From Lucinisca nassula (lineage: Eukaryota > Mollusca > Bivalvia > Lucinida > Lucinidae): DNA of 64,000 nucleotides. The stretch is from NCBI GenBank assembly GCA_963580285.1, contig CAUZLF010000220.1:310001-374000 (forward strand), given 5' to 3'. Under the pieces are notes generated by a model. That model did not search any database, was not told where the DNA came from, and saw nothing but the letters and a program-made list of their open reading frames with translations. The translations under genes and the position numbers were made by a program. Of this stretch, positions 13,201-25,200 are shown in pieces (the stretch's first letter is position 1; each line of letters starts with the position of its first letter).

Positions 13201-16200
13201 CAGTCTGATCAGGGTTTACACTGTTTGCCATTCCATTTGCATCTTTTGTACTCCTTGCAGGAACGGGCCTCCGTGGCCTAGTGGTTAAGAGCGCCGACTC
13301 TTGATCATTAGGTCTCTCACCACTGTGGTTCGAGCCTCGCTTGGGTCATATGTGAGATGCCAAGTTCTGCAACGGAAGGTCAGGTGGTTTTTCTCCGGGT
13401 ACTCCGGTTTTCGCCCACCTCTCATTAACGATCGGCTCGATATGAGTGAAATAATCTTGAAAGGGCCGTAAAACCAAAACCAAAACAGCAAGTTCTCAAG
13501 GTGTCCAAATTTTTAGGATTTTTTTGGTATTTTTCTTTGCGTATTATCTCCCTTACCAGACAGAAACTCACATTAGTAAGAAACCTCTTGCTAATGCAAG
13601 ATTTTTACATAAAATTAACCCTTCTCTTGCTGAATATTCAGTTTAGCCACACCCATTTCTGACTTTAAACCAATCAGATTACTTGATGCAATTTATTCGT
13701 ACAAATTCATAAATTGAATGTCAAACAGTGTAGATCCTGATCAGATGGCTTCTTCAGAAGCCATCTGATCTGGATCTACACTGTTTCCAAAGAAAAGGGT
13801 TGTCTTGAACAGCATAATAAGATAGTGACTATATTATTAGTTAGTAGGAGCCAGTCTACATAATAAATAGAAGAATTATTAAGATAGCCATAAATTATCC
13901 ACATCATACCTGATGACTTAGCTCTGCACTAGCACACAGCTGGCTAATCAGAGTTGAAAAGATAATCGATTTTCAGTGATGCCCATGCCATCAATAATCA
14001 ATTTAGTAATCACTTAAGATTATATCATAATTTTACCTATCTAACTTTCTGCCCGAGCATGACTCTTACCATATGTTATACTGTACTGTATGTTTTCAAA
14101 CAATCCGGCCTCAGCAAACAGTGAAGACCCAAATGAGACACAACAGAATGCGGCGTCTCATTGGGGTCTGCACTGTTTGCCACTCACCCAGCCATTTTAG
14201 ACACAACATTGGGTAGTAAAGTGTACCAATAAAATAATCCATTATTAGCAAATTAGTAATGATAATCATTTTTCTGGAATCTATGGATCGATTAATTGAT
14301 TATGCAATTAATCACCTCGCCAGGATCTAGAACCACCCCATCAAGAGCAATTTTTCACATACATAGAGGTGTCCAACGACGGTACATTCTGTCAATTGTT
14401 GAGTAGCACTATACTAGTTTGATCATTTGTTATATACCTGTCACGTCCTTTGAAAAATGAAATTGTTGTAATCAACATCATTTTGTGCTTCTTCATCTAT
14501 TTTTAGCTCACCTGTCACATAGTGACGAGGTGAGCTTTTGGGATCACTTTTCGCCTGTCGTGCGTCAGTGCATCCATGCGTAAACAATTTCTTCAAACGC
14601 CATCTCCTCATAAACCACTGATCTGATTTTGACCAAACTTCACAGGAATGATCCTTAGGTGGTCCCCTTTCAAAGTTGTTCAAATGGTTCCGGTCAGTTG
14701 CACATCAAGGTCACAGGAGCCAAAAATAGATTTTTTGCTCACCTGTCACGTAGTGAGGAGGTGAGCGTTTGGGATCACTTTTTGTCCGTCGTGTGTCCAT
14801 GCGTGCGTGCGTTCGTAAACTTTTTCTTCAAACGACATCTCCTCCTAAACCAGTGAATGGATTTTGATATAATTTCACAGGAATGTTCCTTGGATGACCC
14901 TCTTTCAAAATTGCCTAAATCATTCCGCTCCGTTAAACAAAATGGCCGCCATAGCTAAAAATAGAAAAAAAACCTTTAAATGACATCTCCTCCTAGGCAA
15001 ATGGCCCGATTTGAAAATAATTTCACAGGAATGTTCCTTGAGTGACCCTCTTTCAAAATTGCCTAAACCATTCAGCTCCGTTCAACAAAAAGGCAGCCAG
15101 AGCTAAAAATAGGTAAACTTTCAAATGACATCTCCTCCTACTCCTAGGCAAATGGTCTGATTTTAAAATAATGTTCACAGGAATGTTCCTTGAGTGACCC
15201 TCTTTCAAAATTGCTTACACGGTTCAGCTCCGTTTAACAAAATGGCGGCCAGAGCTAAAAATAGAAAAACCTTTTAATGACATCTCCTAGGCAAATGGCC
15301 CAATTTGAAAAGAATTTCACAGGAATGTTCCTAGAGTGACCCTCTTTCAAAATTGCCTTAATCGTTCTGCTCCGTTAAACAAAATGGACACCAGAGCTAA
15401 AAATAGAAAAACCTTTAAATGACATCTCCTCCTAGGCAAATGGTCCAATTTGAAAATAATTTCACAGGAATGTTCCTTGAGTGACCCTCTTTCAAAATTG
15501 CTTAAATCGTTGTGCTCCGTTAAACAAAATGGCGGCATGAGCTAAAAAAAGAAAAACCTTTCAATGACATCTCCTCCTAGGCATATGGACCGATTTGAAA
15601 ATAATTTTACAGGAAAGTTCCTTGACAGACCCTCTTTCAAAATTGCTTAAATCGTTCCGCTCCATTAAATAAAATGGCCTCCAGAGCTAAAAATAGAAAA
15701 ACCTTTAAATGACATCACCTCCTAGGCAAATGGCCCGATTTGAAAATAATATCACAGGAATGTTCCGTGAATTGCCTAAATCGTTCCGCTCCATTAATCA
15801 AAATTGCCACCAGAGCTTAAAATAGAAAAACCTTTAAATGACATCTACTCCTAGGCAAATGGCCCGATTTGCAAAGACTTTCACAGGAATGTTCCTAGAG
15901 TGACCCTCTTTCAAAATTGCCTAAATCGTTCTGCTCCGTTAAACAAAATAGCTGCCAGAGCTAAAAGTAGAGAAACCTTTCAATGACATCTCCTCCTAGG
16001 CAAATGGCCCAATTTGAAAATAATTTCACAGGAATGTTCCTTGAGTAACCCTCTTTCAAAATTGCCTAAATCGTTACGCTCCGTTAAATAAAATGGCCGC
16101 CAGAGCTAAAAATAGAAAAACCTTTAAATGACATCTCCTCCTAGGCAAATGGCCCGATTTGAAAAGAATTTCACAGGAATGTTCCTTGAGTGACCTTCTT

Positions 16201-19200
16201 TCAAAATTGCCAAAATCATTCTGCTCTGTTAAACAAAATGGCCACCAGAGCTAAAAATAGAAAAACCTTTAAATGACATCTTCTCCTAGGCAAATGGCCT
16301 GATTTGAAAATAGTTTCACAGGAATGTACCTTGAGTGACGCTCTTTCAAAATTACCCAAATGGTTCCGCTTAGTTAAACAAAATGGCCACCAGAGCTAAA
16401 GACAGAAAAACCTTTAAATGACATCTCCTCCTAGGCAAATTGCCCTATTTGAAAATAATTTCACAGGAATGTTCCTTGAGTGACCCTCTTTCAAAATTGC
16501 CTAAATCGTTCCACTCTGTTAAGCAAAATGGCCACCAGAGCTAAAAATAGAAAAGGCTTTAAATGACATTTCCTCCTAGGCAAATGGCCCTATTTGAAAA
16601 TAACTTCCCAGGAATGTTCCTTGAGTGACCCTCTTTCAAAATTGCCTAAACTGTTCCGCTCTGTTAAACAAAATGGACACCAGAGCTAAAAATAGAAAAA
16701 CCTTCAAATTTCACTAAAATGAAAAATAGCCTCCAAAGATAAAAGTCTTTGATCCACATCTCCTTAAAGCAGTGAATCCTTCATTTCCATAAGCTTTGAA
16801 ACATCTTGGATTCAGGTGAGCGATTCAGGGCCATCATGGCCCTCTTGTTTTTAATGAAACTTAAAAAATCTTCTTCTCTGAAACCGCAAGGCCAAGGTTT
16901 ACAGTATTTGGTGTGTAGCTTCATCTAGTGGACTTTACCAAGATTGTTAAAATTATACTCCTGGGGCCAGAAATGCTCGCCGCCTCGGGGGCCCTTTGGT
17001 TTTACATAGACTAACATAGGGAAAAGCTTAAAAAAATCCTCTTGTCTGAAACCAGTAGGCTCAGGTGTTTGATATTTGGTAAGAAGCTTCGTCTTGTGGA
17101 CCTCTATCAAGATTGTTCAAATTAAAGCCCTGGAGCCAAAATGCCCCCCACCCCAGGGCCCCTTGGTGTTTCATTGACTAATACTTTTATTGGAAAAATC
17201 TTAAAAAATCTTCTCCTCTGAAACTGCAAGGTCCAGATCTTTGATATTTGGTGTGTAGCTTCATCTAGTGGACCAAGATTGTTCAAATTATAGCCCTGGG
17301 GCCAAAAATGCCTCGCCCCAGGGCCCTTTGGTTTTACATTGACTTATGTAGGGAAAAGCTTTAAAAATCTTCTTGTCTGAAACCAGAAGGCTCAGGTGTT
17401 TGATATTTTAGTATGAAGCTTCATCTTGTGGACCTCTATCAAGAGTGTTCAAATTATAGCCCTGGGGCCAAAAATGCCCCCACCCCAGGCCCCTTTGGTT
17501 TTACATTGACTTATATAGGAAAACTCTTTAAAAATCTTCTTCTCTGAAACCACAAGCCCAAGGTCTTTGATATTTGGTGTGTAGCTTCATCTAGTGAATC
17601 TCTATCAAGATTGTTCAAATTATAGCCCTTGTTCCAAACTTGCCCGGGACCCTCTGGTTTTACATTGACTGATATTGGAAAAATCTTAAAAAAAATCTTA
17701 TTCTCTGAAACCTCAAGGCTTAGGCCTTTGATATTTGGTGTGAAGCTTCATCTAGTGGAACTCTATCAAGAATGTTCAAATTATAGCCCTGGGGCCAAAA
17801 ATGCTCCCACCCTGGGGCCCTTTGGTTTTACATTTACTTATTTAGGAAAAATCTAAAAAAAGTTTCTCTGAAACCTCAAGGCCCAGTTCTTTGATATTTG
17901 GTGTGTAGCTTCATATAGTGGACCTGTACCAAAAATGCCCCTTTGGTTTTACATTGACTTATATAGGGAAAACCTTTAAACATCTTCTTGTCTGAAACCA
18001 GAAGGCTCAGGTGTTTGATATTTTGTATGAAGCTTCGTCTTGTGGTCTTCTATCAAGATTGTTCAAAGGGGGTCTTTCAAGGTATAGGAAATTTGCATTG
18101 GTTTCTGCCCACGCTTGGATTTTGATGAAATTATGCACAATAATTGCCTTGGGTATAACCATTATAATTATGATACATTCACTTTTAAATTTTATTTCCG
18201 TAGTAAATATATTACATTTTTTATGAGGTCTCAATCACAACAGATAGTACTCTCATGTAAACTTGTCTACAGTATTCAGAGTTTCATATATCTAATGCTG
18301 CTATGTTTTATGAAATAAAGCCATAATTGGTGAGTTAGTTGATACTATGAATGACCTCATATGTCTAGTAATAGTGGCTGGGCATTCAGTTTTCTTTGAT
18401 GGTGTTCCCATATTTCAGCTCCTGTTTTTGTATCCATTAAAAATTTATATGCATTTTTACCATGTTCCAATTTTTGTCAAGACGCCATTTTAGCATAAAA
18501 ACTACCCACATATCTTAGGAACGTGTTGATGAATTTTGATGGAAATTGAGGACCGGTAACATTGTGTTTTAACAGACTGAATACTGATAGTCCTGATTCA
18601 GCAAAATGTGAAATTATATGATTATCATGTTTTGGTCATGCTGTTTAATAATACTTTACTATTGCTTTCAATTTGGATGGCTATAGTATAGTATGGTTTT
18701 TGTAAGTAGTTCATAGCATAATTATAAGTTTTATTTTAAAACGTCCATTTCAGTAAATTTGCCCCCTAACGTCATCAAACGCACCCATTTAATCATGTGC
18801 ACAGTTTTCTTTCTGTCTTTCTTGTCTAATTTGGTAATGGTGCTAAGGTGATGTTTAGATTTAACATTCAAATCAACAACATACCAGTCACTTTAGATGG
18901 TGCTTCAGATTTTGTGAGATTTGTTATCCAACTGGAGATAAATGACTCTCAAGTCAAACTGTTGTTTGTTTATTTAACCCTAAGTGTCCATTTAAAAAGA
19001 AAGGTTTACTCTAGGGAAAATCAATAACACTTGAGATTACTTTTCCTGGACATTAAGTTTTCAGAATTTGTATCTGCATAGGCACTAGCCAATCTATCTT
19101 TTTTGTACAGCCCTATGAACGAAATCAAACGGCTTCCTGAAGCTGTATTCCAAAGCCATTTGAATTTGCTTTTAGAATCCACATGGTCGTACATTTGTCA

Positions 19201-22200
19201 TTGTTCCAAAACTTATGTGATCATGATTGTGTTGTCTATATATTTGTATAGGTCTTTCACTTCATTTACCTATCTCAGCAGTTGTTGCAGTAATTACAAA
19301 GCACATTATGTAAGATATCAAGAAGCATTTTAACTGTTGATAATAATTATTCAATCTGTGAGTAGTTATCACATTACTCATAGGATTTTAAATTATTTTC
19401 AGTAAATACATTGTGATGTTTTTTTTTTCTGTCCAAACACTGCAATGCACTTTCTAAGCTCAGAGATACATTGCACAGAAATGTACTGGTAATTATTAAT
19501 GAACGAAAAGCAAGCAAGAACAGTGCTTAAAAAAAATAGTGAATTTATTTATGTTGTTGTTTGTTACTTACTGTGTGTATCACTTGTGTCTTTTAATTTT
19601 GGATGGCCATATGACCATTTTGTGGGAAAGTATCTGTCCATATGGCCTTCCTTTGTTTAGGTTTCCATTATGGTCTGGTCGCTTAATGTTTGTATTTCTT
19701 TCCCTTTGGTGTCTTTTATGGATGGAGTAAGTTAATTGTATCAATTCCTGATCTTTGTTTTACTTCTACTTTGCATTCAGCAGAAACATTCAAGAAGTGG
19801 TTGAAAGTTTTACAACCAGAAACAAATACTAAAAGCTCGCTTTCGGTAAATTAACCACTATATTGACAAAGTAAATAGAAAAAATAAGACACTAAAGAAA
19901 CGTCAACAATTACAATACCAATGCAGAAAAGAGATATTTATGCATGTGTACTATAAGGAAGGAAACTGTTTCTCTCTCCATCTAATAGCAAAATTTCTCT
20001 AGGTCATGGGACAGCTTTGTTTACACCAAATATTCTGCGCCTCATCCATCAATGATATCTTTTGCAACAGAATATCAATATCAGTGACATTTCGATTTTT
20101 GAAAATACTAACCAATAATTACTGTAACTTTGTGTTAGGATAATAATCCAGCGTTCATAAAGACAGAGTATATCTAAGGCGTAATCTGGCCATGGATTTA
20201 TCAACAGAACTATTTTTACTAGTAACAACAAACCACTGACCATTGCGTCCTTGCATACCAGCTTGGTATGGAAATGAAAATAATTGATCTCCTTGCCTTA
20301 CACTTATTTGAGTAATATGACTTATGCAAAGTCATTAAATAAAGTTGCACATGTTCACAATAATTTTGCTGCTAATAAAAAAGCAATATATGTTGTTAAG
20401 CCTAATTTGTTAATTAGAATACCTTTTGATTAAGTGTTTTACTATCTACTATTTTGGATAGATCATAGTGTATAAATGAATGGAAAATATCAGAAATTCA
20501 TGATATTCTAACAGTTTCTAAGCTAGATCAGCTCAATATGTATTCATTTTGATTTGTATAATCTCATTTTTATAACGTAAGTGTTACGAATTGCCTTTTT
20601 GTAAGGTTCTTGGATGATTTCAATTAAATAGTAAATTTTGCAGAAACAACTTACATCCATTAAAGGTGTAAAACTACAGTGTTACCGGTTTTGGATTTTC
20701 ATGAAATTTGGCATAGCTAAAGAAGATACATATGGCAAGTTTTCCTAGCAAAATGAAATCTTGACAAAGACTAGAACATATTTATCTTAGGGATTGAATT
20801 TTGATAATTTTTTTAAAATTTTAATTAAAAAATGAGATTTTTGATAATTATTTTATCAGAAAATGTAAGCTTTAATTTATGCAAAAGGTTTTTTAGTATC
20901 AAAGGAATGCCTATGGAGTTCTGCATTCAATCCAGTTCACAGATCTTGAAACTAAATAAAACATAAGATTTAAGATGCACTTATTTAGAGACAGATACCA
21001 GCTCATGGAGGGAGTCAGTTAGAGTGGCCTCCTAAGTCCTACTTTGATTTATATAATTTATTAAATACATTTTTATAGGTTGTAAATGCTGAGTTATTAA
21101 TATACAAAGTATAAAGAAAAAACATGCATGGGCACAAATGAAAGACCCCCTTAAAGCCATGGGGCCATAAATGCCCCCACCCCGGGGCCCTTTGGTTTTA
21201 CATTGACTTATTTAGGGAAAACATTTAAAAATCTTCTTGTCTGAAACCAGACGGCTCAGTTCCTTGATATTTGGTATGAAGATTTGTCTAGTGTACCTAG
21301 ACCAAGATTGTTCAAATTATAGCCCTGGGGCCGAAAATGGCCCTGCCCCGGGCCCTAGTGGTTTTATATAGACTTATATAAGGAAAACCTTTTAAAATCT
21401 TCTTGTTTGAAACCAGAAGGCTCCGGTCTTTGATATTTGGTTTGAAGCTTCACCTTTTAGACCTCCCTAAAGATTATGCAAATTACAGCCCTGGGGCCAA
21501 TATTGGCCCTCCCCGGGGCTCACTTGTTACACTGTGGATCAGGTGAGCGATCCAGGGCCATCATGTCCTCTTGTTAAATTTTCTGCACTGTTTGTTTTGC
21601 CTTGGAGGGCTTGCAATAGTCTTTCTTTATGATAGATCATAAAGTGTTTTCTAGGGTCTCTCCCTTCCATTGAATCAGGAAGGGTAGTTGCCAGTTTCTG
21701 GTGAAAGAATGTGCATTGTACTGGTTTTCTGATTATGTATAAGTCTGCCAAGAAAACATATTAGTTATACTGACAGATTCAACATGACCTGATAAAACTT
21801 GACCGGGCCATTTCTATAGAAATGTCTATGGTCCATGTAAGTCTAATACAGACAGCAAAGACTCAGATCAGACTTTGTTCTGCGAGTCTTTTCTGGCTGT
21901 TCCTGCTTCAAGAAAGATGTTTTCGGATGGAGTAAACTTGAGTGTGCTTCTTTTCTTTGTTTCTTGTAGGCATGCCGATGTTATGAAGAAGATAATAGAA
22001 ATGGTGGCTGAAGGTGGAGGAGATCTAGGAGTCCATATGTATCCTTGTTTAATTCAGAGCTCATGGCCCCTGACCATTGGGGCTTAAAGAAATAGATGGA
22101 CTGCATGATGCTTCCGAGTAGAGCTGAAACCGACCACACACAAGTACTGGTAAACCACTTAGAGGATCTTAGCCTGCCCAGGCAACCCAGTGCGAGTCAT

Positions 22201-25200
22201 ACCGTCCATGGTTTCATTGGGCGACAGGGCTTGAGATGTCATTTCATCTCAATGTCGGGTAAAAGTTCCATCTCCAAAATGACCTATACAGTGTTGACAG
22301 GGACGTTCGTCAAGTTAAACCTCAGATCAAACAAACAAAAACTCAGAGCTCTGGATATATATGTTGTGAGTGCTTGTAAGAAATGCGACAATGTGGCGAT
22401 TCTTACAAGTGGGTACTTGTTAGAAAAGCCTAAATGAAGTGATTCTTACAAGTACCCAAAGCCGTGGTTTCTATGGAGATATAAGAAAAATCATCCCCAT
22501 TGTCTCCTCAGCACTTCATCTTAATCCATAAAATGCCAATCACGACAAATGCATTGTTGTCTGTCGGTTACATTAAAAGTCATTGTTGCAAACTGTAAAC
22601 TGCAAACTGTAGACCCAGGTCAGACTGCTCCTGTAGGAGCAGTCTGATCTGGGTCCACACTGTTTGCCTTTATGCAAAAATATTTTAAAAAGTTTGCAAA
22701 AAGATTCAGCAGACGATATAAGCAGACAACATTTTCATATGTAGTTTTTCTTGGCATCTTAAAGGTTAACTGGAGCTCATTTTGTACCAGAAACCCTAAA
22801 ATGGGCGATTTGGCAAACAGTGCAGGCCCAGATTAGATGCTGCAGAATTTGGTGTCTGATCAGGACTTACACTGTTTTTGTTTGATTTGGGGTTTAACAT
22901 CCCTGTCAACACTGTAAAGGTCATTTTGGAGACGTTGCTTCCAATTTTGTGGGACTTTTACCCGACATTGAGATGAAATGACATTTCAAGCCCTGTCGCC
23001 AATTGAAACCAATAGGGTAAATTAGCATGGATGGTCCACCTCGCACCGCGGTTCCTGGACAGGCTTAGATCCTCTAAGCAGTTTACCAGTACTAGTGTGC
23101 GGGCCGGAATCAGCTCTGCGTGGAAGCATCATGCAGCCCAGTCTATTTCTTCAAGCCCCTATGGGCGGGGGCCGACTTACACTGGTCACAAATGAATTTG
23201 ATTAAAACATAGTCTGATACTTGTAAATTTTGAAATTGACTTGTACTATATATATGGTGGAAGAATCCATTTAGTACAAAAATTGAAAATGGTTTAACCA
23301 TACCATAACTTCAGCCATTTATTATAGCCCCCCTTTGAAAAAGTGGGGGCTATATTGGATTTGGCTTGTCCGGAATTCCGTCTGTCTGTCTGTAATATTT
23401 GATAGTGGGTACCGTGTTACTGCAACTCCTCTTACAGTTCTAGGTCAATCCTTTTGAAACTTTACAGGTGTTTTCATATAGGTCTGAAGATATGCATATT
23501 CTTTTTTCATTATCCTTAAATAATTTTTTTTCACTTATTTCACCTTTTTTAACTTAATAGACAATTTTTGAGATCTACTAATGTTAAAATGTATAGGGAG
23601 TAGCTACCTTGTTACCGCAACTCCTCTTACAGTTCTAGGTCAATCCTTTTGAAACTTTACAGGTGTTTTTATATAGGTCTGAAGATGTGCATATTCTTTT
23701 TTCATTATCCTGAAATAATTTTTTTCACTTATTTCACCTTTTTTAACTTAGACAATTTTTGAGATCTTCTAATGTTAAAATGTATAGGGAGTAGCTACCT
23801 TGTGACCGCAACTCCTCTTACAGTTCTAGGTCAATCCTTTTGAAACTTTACAGGTGTTTTCATATAGGTCTGAAGCTGTGCATATTCTTTTTTCATTATC
23901 CTTAAATAATTTTTTTGCACTTATTTCACCTTTTTTAACTTAGACAATTTTTGAGTTCTTCTAATGTTAAAATGTATAGGGAGTAGCTACCTTGGGACCG
24001 CAACTCCTCTTACAGTTCTAGGTCAATCCTTTTGAAACTTTACAGGTGTTTTCATATGGGTCTGAAGATGTGCATGTGTTTTTTTTTTCATTATCCTTAA
24101 ATAATTTATTTCACTTATTTCACCTTTTTTAACTTAGACAATTTTTGAGATCTACTAATGTTAAAATGTATAGGGAGTAGCTACCTTGTGATCGCAACTC
24201 CTCTTACAGTTCTAGGTCAATCCTTTTGAAACTTTACAGGTGTTTTCATATGGGTCTGAAGATGTGCATGTGTTTTTTTCATTATCCTTAAATATTTTTT
24301 CTCACTTATTTCACCTTTTTTAACTTAAACAATTTTTGAGATCTACTAATGTTAAAATGTATAGGGAGTAGCTACCTTGTGACCGCAACTCCTCTTACAG
24401 TTCTAGGTCAATCCTTTTGAAACTTTACAGGTGTTTCAATATAGGTCTGAAGATGTGCATATTCTTTTTTCATTATCCTGAAATAATTTTTTTTTCACTT
24501 ATTTCACCTTTTTTAACTTAGACAATTTTTGAGCTCTTCTAATGTTAAAATGTATAGGGAGTAGCTACCTTGTGACCGCAACTCCTCTTACAGTTCTAGG
24601 TCAATCCTTTTGAAACTTTACAGGTGTTTTCATATAGGTCTGAAGATGTGCATTTTATTTTTTCATTATCCTTAAATAATTTTTTGGCACTTATTTCACC
24701 TTTTTTAACTTAGACAATTTTTGAGATCTACTAATGTTAAAATGTATAGGGAGTAGCTACCTTGTGACCGCAACATCTCTTACAGTTCTAGGTCAATCCT
24801 TTTCAAACTTTACAGGTGTTTTCATATAGGTCTGAAGATGTGCATGTGTTTTTTTCATTATCCTTAAATAATTTTTTTCACTTATTTCACCTTTTTTAAC
24901 TTAGACAATTTTTGAGATCTACTAATGTTAAAATGTATAGGGAGTAGCTACCTCGTGATCGCAACTCCTCTTACAGTTCTAGGTCAATCCTTTTGAAACT
25001 TTACAGGTGTTTTCATATGGGTCTGAAGATGTGCATGTGTTTTTTTCATTATCCTTAAATAATTTTTTTCACTTATTTCACCTTTTTTAACTTAGACAAT
25101 TTTTGAGATCTACTAATGTTTAAATGTATAGGGAGTAGCTACCTTGTGATCGCAACTCCTCTTACAGTTCTAGGTCAATCCTTTTGAAACTTTACAGGTG

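Larger units (their letters stand above)
14501..21575 (+). mobile_element. outer hairpin/tandem-repeat element (Helentron-like), interrupted twice
   Basis: 5' hairpin AGCTCACCTGTCAC/GTGACGAGGTGAGCT at 14505; 3' end CAGGTGAGCGATCCAGGGCC ... CTCTTGTT at 21540-21575. The 5' arm reappears inverted near the 3' end, followed by a hairpin and CTTGTT. Its ~160-bp monomers (CTCTGAAACC...GATATTTGGTATGAAGCTTC...CCCTGGGGCCAAAAATG) occupy 16853-18065 and 21154-21530. Interrupted by a second element at 14737-16850 and by a 3.1 kb element at 18066-21153. The plan recalls Helentron-associated elements with central tandem repeats; that assignment is inference. Confidence 0.75.
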
